This document shows, in pieces, positions 54,453-61,157 of a DNA stretch of 61,157 nt. The stretch covers positions 1 to 61,157 of the forward strand of contig JABHUQ010000115.1 in the NCBI GenBank assembly GCA_018658715.1. Direction: 5' to 3'. The notes below the pieces were generated by a model, which was not told the origin of the DNA, did no database searches, and saw only the letters and a list, made by a program, of their open reading frames with translations. The first letter of the stretch is position 1, and each line of letters begins with the position of its first letter. The translations under genes were made by a program, and so were the position numbers. The stretch comes from Fidelibacterota bacterium. GTDB taxonomy: Bacteria; Fidelibacterota; Marinisomatia; Marinisomatales; UBA1611.

Positions 54453-54727
54453 TAAAAAACCAAATAAATCACAACAATTGTACCTAATGAAAAAAGAGCA
54501 AATGGTCGTAAATGGATTACTTTACCGTTGTCCAAAGCTAAAGTCACTTCATTTTCTGGTAACTTAATGACCCAATAAATCAGTATTAGGAAGTAAACAA
54601 TAAAGACACCTTTTGCAACACTCATAGGAATGGCTAACATCCATCCCCGCATTATATCACCCACACCTCGAAAAAGATTTGCTATCGTATCTGCTAAAGC
54701 GGTTGAAGTTAAAAGGACATTATTCAT
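54452..54727 (-). CDS. small two-helix membrane protein linked to a symporter
   Basis: 91 residues with helices at about 27-53 and 72-91. The sequence 'GVFIVYFLILIYWVIKLPENEV' gives the first, with a short loop after it. It overlaps the symporter gene by 8 bases and the GH84 gene by one, so it is a co-translated partner. Small proteins of this kind often sit after SSS symporters in these bacteria; whether it is a subunit is not shown. Confidence 0.65.
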   Translation of the reverse strand: MNNVLLTSTALADTIANLFRGVGDIMRGWMLAIPMSVAKGVFIVYFLILIYWVIKLPENEVTLALDNGKVIHLRPFALFSLGTIVVIYLVF

Positions 54728-56492
54728 AACGATATACCAAACCTTTCAATTTTGATTCCGGCTCTGGTGGCGTATTTAAACTCACTACAATTAAAATAAC
54801 TACTGATAATACAAAGGACCACCATGCAACATACAGAAATGGCTCTGAAACTTGGAATAAGGGAACGGATGCATTATTGTTGACCCACATGAGCATTCCA
54901 GCAAAAGCAACGCCTGATAGTAAAGAAACTAATGCCGCTTTTCCTGTCGCTCGTTTCCATAGCATGCCTATAGCAATGATAGCCAAACTTGGTCCTTGGA
55001 ATAAAGATAATATGGTTTGGCTCAAATCATATATACTTTCAAATCGTGTAGCGAATTGAGCAAAGAAAATAGCAATCGCAAGCATGGCTCCAGTGATCCA
55101 TCTTCCAATAATGAGCAAGTCTGCTGGTGTTGCATTTGGTTTAACAAACTTTTGATATACATCTTTTGTCCAAATTGTGGCTCCAGAGTTTAATGCAGAA
55201 TCCACTGAAGACATGAGTCCTGCTAAGAATGCAGCAAAAAATATTCCTAATAATCCTGTGGGTAGAATGTCTTTGACCAATGTAGCCATAGCCTTATCTG
55301 CATCCGTAATATTGGGATTATGAGCTAATGCGATAATACCAGGAATAACCATGGCAAAAGGAATCAATATTTTTAAAATGGAACCAAATACATAGGAAGC
55401 CTTCGCATCTGCTTCAGACCGTGCGCCTAATGTTCTTTGAACCATATTTTGATTCCCAAACCAATAGGCATTTGCTAAGACTAACCCCAACCCTAAAAAG
55501 ATGCCTGACCAGGGATGAGGCGTTGCTGTATCAACGGATAGAATGAGTTCAAAATGATCTTGTGCTCTTGGCCCTAATGATTGAATTATAGATACAAATT
55601 CGCTTATTCCACCCAATCGATATATTCCAAAAAAGAGAACAAATAATGATCCACCTAACATAACAACGCATTGAAGTACATCTGTATATACAACTGCTTT
55701 TAATCCACCAAACAACGTATAAGTCCCAATCAAGATACTCATAATTATGATTGAATACATCAGTGTCCATGTTGGAGGCCTTGCCTTATTCATCATGGCT
55801 TCCCCCCAATCAGATGTAATCTCATTTTCATCAAATGAAATAATGGCACTTTCGCTTGATAAAGCACCACTCCAATCTTGATCGATTAATACTAAATTCG
55901 GATCTTTATCATCAATAACCTGTTGAATCTGGCTATAATCAGACAGGAAAATAAAATCATGTGATTTCCCCGCCCCCGTTGCATCAACGACTTTTTCTCT
56001 CACAGGTTGAGATTCAGTTACAACAACTACTTTTGGATTCAAGTCAAGTAGAAGATTAAACATCAATGCTGTTGCATAAAGAGTTACACCTAAACCAAAT
56101 GCTGTTACAATTCCCCAAATCACAGCAGAAATAGTACGTACACTTTGATTATACCTAGCACCTAGCCATTCTGGGATTGTACTTACTTTTGATTTCCAAA
56201 ACATGGGTATAAACAAAAAGGCACCTACAATCATAACAGGCACACTGCCCAGCCAATCATAATTGCCTAAAACGATTCCATATAAATAAGCCGCTCCAGC
56301 AATTCCGACCATATCCACAGCTCCAATGTCTGTTACAACCAATGACATACCAATGGCCCACCATGGCAAAGATCGCCCTGCAAGAAAATAATCGTCCCCA
56401 GACTTCATTTTTCGACCGATATACATTCCAAATAGAACAGTACCAATCAAATATATAATAATAATAAAATAATCAATTCCACCAAGTGCCAT
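54720..56492 (-). CDS. sodium/solute symporter (SSS family) with a soluble insert
   Basis: 590 residues, longer than the usual 500-550. Core signatures: 'SGDDYFLAGRSLPWWAIGMSLVVTDIGA' near 31-58, 'YTLFGGLKAVVYTDVLQ' near 258-274, 'AAFLAGLMSSVDSALNSGATIW' near 419-440. Residues about 151-240 form a polar, soluble insertion between two helices, containing 'GAGKSHDFIFLSD' and 'NLVLIDQDW', that I have not seen as a standard SSS part. AAAGGA lies five bases before the ATG. Upstream of GH84 and downstream of a TonB receptor gene, so it likely imports the GlcNAc-type oligosaccharide or monosaccharide. Confidence 0.85.
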   Translation of the reverse strand: MALGGIDYFIIIIYLIGTVLFGMYIGRKMKSGDDYFLAGRSLPWWAIGMSLVVTDIGAVDMVGIAGAAYLYGIVLGNYDWLGSVPVMIVGAFLFIPMFWKSKVSTIPEWLGARYNQSVRTISAVIWGIVTAFGLGVTLYATALMFNLLLDLNPKVVVVTESQPVREKVVDATGAGKSHDFIFLSDYSQIQQVIDDKDPNLVLIDQDWSGALSSESAIISFDENEITSDWGEAMMNKARPPTWTLMYSIIIMSILIGTYTLFGGLKAVVYTDVLQCVVMLGGSLFVLFFGIYRLGGISEFVSIIQSLGPRAQDHFELILSVDTATPHPWSGIFLGLGLVLANAYWFGNQNMVQRTLGARSEADAKASYVFGSILKILIPFAMVIPGIIALAHNPNITDADKAMATLVKDILPTGLLGIFFAAFLAGLMSSVDSALNSGATIWTKDVYQKFVKPNATPADLLIIGRWITGAMLAIAIFFAQFATRFESIYDLSQTILSLFQGPSLAIIAIGMLWKRATGKAALVSLLSGVAFAGMLMWVNNNASVPLFQVSEPFLYVAWWSFVLSVVILIVVSLNTPPEPESKLKGLVYRYE

Positions 56493-56545
56493 GATAATCC
56501 TTTGCTAAGTAATTATGAATAAAATATTTGTTATTTATAAGGAAT

Positions 56546-59125
56546 TTATATTCGATATGAAATGCGAAGTCCAAGTAATCTAGGTTGTCCCCATAATTGT
56601 TCTATAAATCCCATGTAACCATTTATTCCCTGTTCAACAATATATTCTGTATTGAATAAATTTTCTCCCCAAAGAGAAATATCCCATTTTTCTGCCGCAA
56701 TACCAATGTGCCCGTTTACTAATGTTCTTGCATCATCCCTTAATAAGTTTGCATCTTTATCAATTGTGAGTTGAGATAATTTTTCATCTATAAAATCACT
56801 ACGTAATTGCGATACAAACATCAAATTCGCATTAATTGGAACTCTAAAATCGGCAACAATGCTCCATGTACGTTTAGGATACATACTTATATGTTCACCA
56901 GAAAAGTTATTATCTTGATCGATAAATTCTTCTCCCGAATCATATTCGCCATTTCCATTTTCATCAGTGAATAATTCCCCATCATCCCAATCCCCGTTGA
57001 AATATCCATCATGAAATTCATTAAAAATTGCTTCCGTTTGACCATACCCTCCTGTTAGGGTAAGTGCTTTTCTAAGTAATCGCGATGAAAAATCAATTTC
57101 AAATCCGGTAATAGTTGATGATCCTGCATTACTAATGGAATATCCTTCAAATAAATCTTGGAATTGACTGACTTGCATATCTTTGTATTCCATCCGATAA
57201 AGTGCTGAATTGATAAATAATGTATTGGATTCATTCCCTAATTTGAATCCAGCTTCATAATTAATAATTTGTTCAGGCTTAAAGGGTTCAGTAACTGATT
57301 CGATGCTTGAAATATAATCCGCATTAAAACCACCACTTTTATATCCTTTTGAAATGGTACCAAACATATTGAATTCTGGTGAATATGCATATCTGACATT
57401 TAACGTTGGCGTAAATGCACTCCATGTTTTAGTACTATCAAAATAACTGTCAGGAACACCATCTCCTGATGTGTCTTCAGGGAAAGTGATATATCCAAAT
57501 GAAGGGATTCCTATTTGTCTATATTTAAATCGCATTTTATCAGTTGAATATCTTGCACCTAATGTGAATGATAATTTTTCGGAAACTTGTATATCTGCAG
57601 AGCCATAAAGACCAACACTTGCGGTATTTCCTCCACCTTCAGGAGCAACAATTTGATCCGTATAATTTTTTGCAATAAACATAGGAATGCCTGTTGCATA
57701 ATGGAAAAAATAAGGTTGAGGATACACAGGACCATTTAAGTAATGATATAAATTGTAATAAAAAAGTCCAGAAAGCCATGTTATTTTTTTATTTTGGTTA
57801 GACATTAACTTTAATTCAACCATGGTTTGATCCCCTTGGTTATCCCAGTAGCCATTTAACATTTTAATACCAGTATGATCTTCATCATTAAACCAAGAAA
57901 CATCGGATTTCCGCCAAGACACTAAACCTACAATATTCAACCTATTCTTGATTTCATAATTCATATTAAAAGTCGCACCTAATAAAAGTCGATTCAAAAC
58001 TCCAGTTGTATCGTTATTAAAGGAATATATTCCATCATCTGTTATATCTATTGAATCCAAAGAATAATAAAGTGAATCTAATGGTAATCCATCATAGCCT
58101 GGACTTCTACTAGTGTATCTCCAATCAGAAATATGGCCTGCAATCTTATTTAGATCTTCTTTATAATAGTCTAAACTAAAGTCTAAAGTTAATTTGGATG
58201 AAGGAATTGCTCGAATCGCCCAACGGACGCCCGTATTATTTTTAAATTTTTCTTGGCTATTATTAAATGCATTTTTTAAGTAGCCATCCCATTTGAAGTC
58301 GTATATGGAAAACCGTGTAAAAACTTTTTCATTAAGACGGCTATTAATGGCCAATCTTATTTTTTGGTACCCATTTTGTCCAATCTCAAATAAAGCACTT
58401 TTTGAATGAGTCGGACCTGGCTTTGTAGATATCATATTGATAGCTCCAGAAACTGTATTTCTACCAAATAAGGTTCCTTGTGGTCCTCGTAAAAATTCAA
58501 CACTTTTAATATCTACCATATCCGTTGCAATAAATTCTGGTCTCCCCATTATTACACCATCCAAATAAACACCTTCAGCAGAGGACATACCAGGATTTCT
58601 AGCTCCACCTGTAATACCACGTATATTGAATGATGTTGACGTTTGCTCTTCGTACGTAAATACATTTGGAACAACGGATGTTAAATCTTCTAAAGATGAT
58701 GCCCCCATTTCACGTATCATATTTTCACTTATGGCTACCATTGATACAGGGACATCTTTAATCGACTCTTCTCTTCTGCGCGCTAAAACAGTTACTTCTT
58801 TACCAAATAAATGTTTTCGCAATAAAGTAAATGATATGTCTGTTAAAATATCACCTGAAGCGAAATGTAGTGTTTTTGATTTATACCCAATATAACTGGC
58901 CATAATTTGCAAATCCTTATTAGACGTTTTTTCAAATGAAAAAGTCCCGTTTTCATCCGTAGCCATTCCCATTTCTTCTCCAAGAATAATGACATTCGCT
59001 CCAATAAGTGGATTACCATCACTATCTTGAACAATACCTGAAATTTCTTGAGACAACAATTGTGAACTCAATAATATGAAAATTGTAATAAATGATTGAG
59101 ATACTCCTAAGGGGGTATTTTTCAT
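56546..59125 (-). CDS. TonB-dependent receptor with carboxypeptidase-regulatory-like domain
   Basis: 859 residues. Signal peptide about 1-25; carboxypeptidase-regulatory-like sandwich about 27-105 ('ISGIVQDSDGNPLIGANVII'); plug about 112-235 ('ESIKDVPVSMVAISENMI', 'VEFLRGPQGTLFGRNTVSGAINMIST'); barrel ending 'LGLRISYRI'. The plug is of the ferric/catechol or oligosaccharide receptor style (related to FecA/BtuB-like proteins), different in style from the receptor at 35437. A loop near 740-770 has two EF-hand-like motifs ('DENGNGEYDSGEE', 'DQDNNFSGE'). AGGA precedes the ATG. Head gene of the leftward symporter/GH84 unit, 53 bases apart from it. Confidence 0.88.
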   Translation of the reverse strand: MKNTPLGVSQSFITIFILLSSQLLSQEISGIVQDSDGNPLIGANVIILGEEMGMATDENGTFSFEKTSNKDLQIMASYIGYKSKTLHFASGDILTDISFTLLRKHLFGKEVTVLARRREESIKDVPVSMVAISENMIREMGASSLEDLTSVVPNVFTYEEQTSTSFNIRGITGGARNPGMSSAEGVYLDGVIMGRPEFIATDMVDIKSVEFLRGPQGTLFGRNTVSGAINMISTKPGPTHSKSALFEIGQNGYQKIRLAINSRLNEKVFTRFSIYDFKWDGYLKNAFNNSQEKFKNNTGVRWAIRAIPSSKLTLDFSLDYYKEDLNKIAGHISDWRYTSRSPGYDGLPLDSLYYSLDSIDITDDGIYSFNNDTTGVLNRLLLGATFNMNYEIKNRLNIVGLVSWRKSDVSWFNDEDHTGIKMLNGYWDNQGDQTMVELKLMSNQNKKITWLSGLFYYNLYHYLNGPVYPQPYFFHYATGIPMFIAKNYTDQIVAPEGGGNTASVGLYGSADIQVSEKLSFTLGARYSTDKMRFKYRQIGIPSFGYITFPEDTSGDGVPDSYFDSTKTWSAFTPTLNVRYAYSPEFNMFGTISKGYKSGGFNADYISSIESVTEPFKPEQIINYEAGFKLGNESNTLFINSALYRMEYKDMQVSQFQDLFEGYSISNAGSSTITGFEIDFSSRLLRKALTLTGGYGQTEAIFNEFHDGYFNGDWDDGELFTDENGNGEYDSGEEFIDQDNNFSGEHISMYPKRTWSIVADFRVPINANLMFVSQLRSDFIDEKLSQLTIDKDANLLRDDARTLVNGHIGIAAEKWDISLWGENLFNTEYIVEQGINGYMGFIEQLWGQPRLLGLRISYRI

Positions 59126-59282
59126 ATTCTATATCCTGACTCTGATTTTTGGTTAAGTCTAATAAGAGAAAAATAGACAAATTTATAATACACCTTCAAC
59201 CTTATTTTCTTATTTGTTGTTAATACAAGCATTTATTAAAATTGAATCCTATCTAACACCCAATTAAAGGTACTAAAAAAAG

Positions 59283-61157
59283 ATGACTTATTTATTTCCA
59301 CTCATTTTACTTTTTTCTTCCACACTCCTTGGAAAGGAAGTAGTGCATATTCCACATTATTTTCAAGAAAAGAAAAATTTTGAATTAACAGACCAAGTTG
59401 TGTATTCTGTTTCAACAAATTATCGTGGTACTGTATTTGCTGGGACAAATTCAGGGCTTTTTATTCGTTCAAATCTATCGGATGATTGGGTGCTATTACC
59501 TTTAGATAAACTTCCTGTTATATTAGTTTCTGCAAAAGGAACAAAAGTTGTAGCAATCACTGGCGAAATAGAAGATAATCTATTAATCAATGGAGTGGCC
59601 TACTTAATAAAGAATAAAGTCGTTGCCCAGGCTACACAACTTCCAGAATCTATGCTCCTAGATGTACTAGAGACAGATTTTGTTTTTAACAATCAATTAT
59701 ATATTGGGGGTAAAAATGATATTTATTTTGGAAAAATAAAAAGAAACAATAAAGTATTATCTTTAGAATCTATGAAAATTCCAAAAGGGTATGTTAGGCA
59801 AATTGCAGTTCAAACAAATAACAATGTATTTGTTTCTTCGGATGAAGGATTATTTAAGAAAACTAGGACAGGCTGGGCTTCAATCCATCCCAATGATGGC
59901 ATGAGAAGTTGGGCATTAGCTGATTGTCGTTCTGTTGCGATGGATTCTAAAAATAGACTTTGGTTTGCCAGTCCACAAGGTGTGGGTGTATTAGAAAATA
60001 ATGAATGGACACTATACGAAGGTAAAGATGGGCTTCCCTATAATGATTTCACAAAAATGGCTGCTGGAAAAAAGGGAGATGTTTGGTTTGGTACTAAAAA
60101 AGGTGCCATCCATTTTGATGGTAATATCTGGGAATATCGCCAAGGGAAACGATGGCTACCAGATGATTATGTAAATGATATTGCTGTAGCAAAAGATGGT
60201 TCTGTTTGGATTGCAACATCTAAAGGGTTGAGTCATATTTATAAAGAAAAAATGACATTAGCAGAAAAAGCAAAATTTTATGAAAATGAAATAGATAAAT
60301 ATCATAGAAGGACTCCATATGAATATGTATTAGATGTAACTCTTCCAAAAGCTGGAAATAAGTCTGAATGGATTCAACATGATAGTGATAATGATGGCCT
60401 TTGGACTGGGATGTATGGTGCAGCAGAATGTTTTGCTTATGCTGCTACAAAAGACCCAATAGCCAAAGTTCGAGCAAAAAAGGCATTTGAAGCATTAAAA
60501 TTTTTAGGAGATGTAACACAAGATGCACCAATATCTCCTCCTCCAGGATTTGTAGCTCGGACAATCCTCCCCACAAGTGGACATGATCCTAATTTAGGAC
60601 GTGTTGAAGATGATATAAGAAAACAAAAAAATGATGATAGACTATGGAAAGTCTATGAAAATAGGTGGCCAAAGGATAAAACGGGTAAGTGGTATTACAA
60701 GACAGATACAAGTTCAGATGAATTAGACGGACATTATTTCTTATATGGATTATACTATGATCTAGTGGCGGATACAGAAGAAGAAAAAACAAGAGTACGC
60801 ACTCATGTAAAAAAATTGACAGATCATCTAATTGATCATGATTTTCAATTGGTTGATCATGACGGGAAACCTACTCGATGGTCTCGTTTCAATCCCTATG
60901 AATTGAATCATGATAAAAATTGGTTTGTTGAACGTGGGCTGAACTCTTTAAGTATGTTATCCTATTTATCTATTACCCATCATATTACAGGTGATGATCG
61001 ATATCGTGAATTATCCAATATGCTTATTGAAGATCATGGATATGCACAAAATATGACAGACCAAAAATTCAACCGCGGTGTGGGTACGGGAAACCATTCC
61101 GATGATGAAATGGCATTTATGTCTTACTATCATTTAATAAACTATGAAACAGACCCA
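59283..61157 (+). CDS. secreted propeller protein, 3' end cut by the window
   Basis: Open from ATG 59283 to the last base (625 codons, no stop). Signal peptide about 1-18 ('LFPLILLFSSTLLG'). Residues about 40-330 are a beta-propeller of the two-component-regulator type, with repeats such as 'GTVFAGTNSGLFIR', 'NRLWFASPQGVGVL', 'GDVWFGTKKGAIHF' and 'GSVWIATSKGLSHI'. From about 345 on, a helical domain follows ('DGLWTGMYGAAECFAYAAT', 'DELDGHYFLYGLYYDLV', 'NWFVERGLNSLSMLSYLSI') reminiscent of alpha/alpha-toroid carbohydrate enzymes. No membrane helix or kinase seen in the visible part. Function unknown; probably binds or cleaves a polymer. Confidence 0.65.
   Translation, partial: MTYLFPLILLFSSTLLGKEVVHIPHYFQEKKNFELTDQVVYSVSTNYRGTVFAGTNSGLFIRSNLSDDWVLLPLDKLPVILVSAKGTKVVAITGEIEDNLLINGVAYLIKNKVVAQATQLPESMLLDVLETDFVFNNQLYIGGKNDIYFGKIKRNNKVLSLESMKIPKGYVRQIAVQTNNNVFVSSDEGLFKKTRTGWASIHPNDGMRSWALADCRSVAMDSKNRLWFASPQGVGVLENNEWTLYEGKDGLPYNDFTKMAAGKKGDVWFGTKKGAIHFDGNIWEYRQGKRWLPDDYVNDIAVAKDGSVWIATSKGLSHIYKEKMTLAEKAKFYENEIDKYHRRTPYEYVLDVTLPKAGNKSEWIQHDSDNDGLWTGMYGAAECFAYAATKDPIAKVRAKKAFEALKFLGDVTQDAPISPPPGFVARTILPTSGHDPNLGRVEDDIRKQKNDDRLWKVYENRWPKDKTGKWYYKTDTSSDELDGHYFLYGLYYDLVADTEEEKTRVRTHVKKLTDHLIDHDFQLVDHDGKPTRWSRFNPYELNHDKNWFVERGLNSLSMLSYLSITHHITGDDRYRELSNMLIEDHGYAQNMTDQKFNRGVGTGNHSDDEMAFMSYYHLINYETDP

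Noticed and set aside
54720-56492. SGATI in the symporter as an ApbE flavinylation motif
   Set aside because: It lies in the conserved SSS signature of a transmembrane region and not in an FMN-binding domain.
33623-59274. Identical 12-mer AATTAAAGGTAC upstream of genes at 33623-33634 and 59263-59274
   Set aside because: A shared 12-mer is expected by chance many times in 61 kb of AT-rich DNA; no further similarity flanks it.
1-61157. tRNA, rRNA, CRISPR, insertion sequences, phage genes
   Set aside because: Nothing with the expected structure, repeats or transposase motifs was seen by eye; a dedicated search could still find a small RNA.

Overview
The window is AT-rich, gene-dense bacterial DNA. 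It carries several hallmarks of the Fibrobacteres-Chlorobi-Bacteroidetes (FCB) superphylum: four secreted proteins end in a 'PNPFNP'-type or related C-terminal sorting domain (type IX secretion style), two TonB-dependent receptors start with a carboxypeptidase-regulatory-like domain, and there is one PorV/PorQ-family protein. Tat-exported Gfo/Idh/MocA oxidoreductases and DUF1080 proteins fit the same picture. My best guess is a marine heterotroph of the Candidatus Marinimicrobia/Neomarinimicrobiota type. That placement is inferred from gene content; no rRNA or tRNA is present to test it. No CRISPR array, insertion sequence or phage gene was seen.

Layout. 261-3365: four-gene + strand operon for maturation of a (selenium-dependent) molybdenum hydroxylase (yqeC, mocA-like, yqeB, xdhC-like), with no hydroxylase structural gene in view. 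3398-8429: - strand cluster with an Rrf2 regulator, DUF438/hemerythrin-PAS protein, DUF1858-DUF2249 protein, PepSY-type membrane protein and two unknown proteins; it looks like a nitric-oxide/anaerobic/iron response and has a Fur-box-like sequence upstream. 8778-11752: ferric-reductase-like membrane protein coupled to a purple-acid-phosphatase-like exported phosphatase. 11769-13730: PhoPQ-related (PqaA-like) secreted protein. 13829-17177: sugar-phosphate isomerase, ribokinase-like kinase, DapA-family aldolase, a small secreted peptide and a family-2 glycosyltransferase.

17222-31997 is an almost 15-kb run on the - strand. Its promoter-proximal half (31997 to 22621) is a sugar-catabolism locus: MFS transporter, four Gfo/Idh/MocA oxidoreductases (three with Tat signals), a sugar-isomerase/DUF1080 fusion and a stand-alone DUF1080 protein. 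It also holds two decayed genes. The distal half encodes a seven-heme cytochrome c, a small b-type-looking membrane anchor, a discoidin-like exported protein, an Agl23-like glycosyltransferase-39 relative and ApbE. Together they suggest keto-sugar chemistry in the periplasm that may be linked to a membrane electron path.

32235-46994: another exported phosphatase, then a + strand outer-membrane module (beta-barrel protein, sorting-domain protein, TonB receptor, large sorting-domain protein, PorV-like protein), a sodium/solute symporter, a ceramidase-family amidase and a second copy of the large sorting-domain protein. 47032-59125: mostly - strand catabolic genes (DUF998-like protein, second ceramidase-family amidase, YdjC/ChbG deacetylase-like lipoprotein, alpha/beta-hydrolase lipoprotein, PAP2 phosphatase, Gfo/Idh/MocA oxidoreductase on +, GH84 beta-N-acetylglucosaminidase, small membrane protein, second sodium/solute symporter, second TonB receptor). 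Their combination points to uptake and breakdown of an N-acylated amino-sugar glycan or glycolipid. 59283 to the end: a secreted propeller protein cut by the window edge. Many genes overlap by 1-8 bases (ATGA or TAATG), so translational coupling is common.
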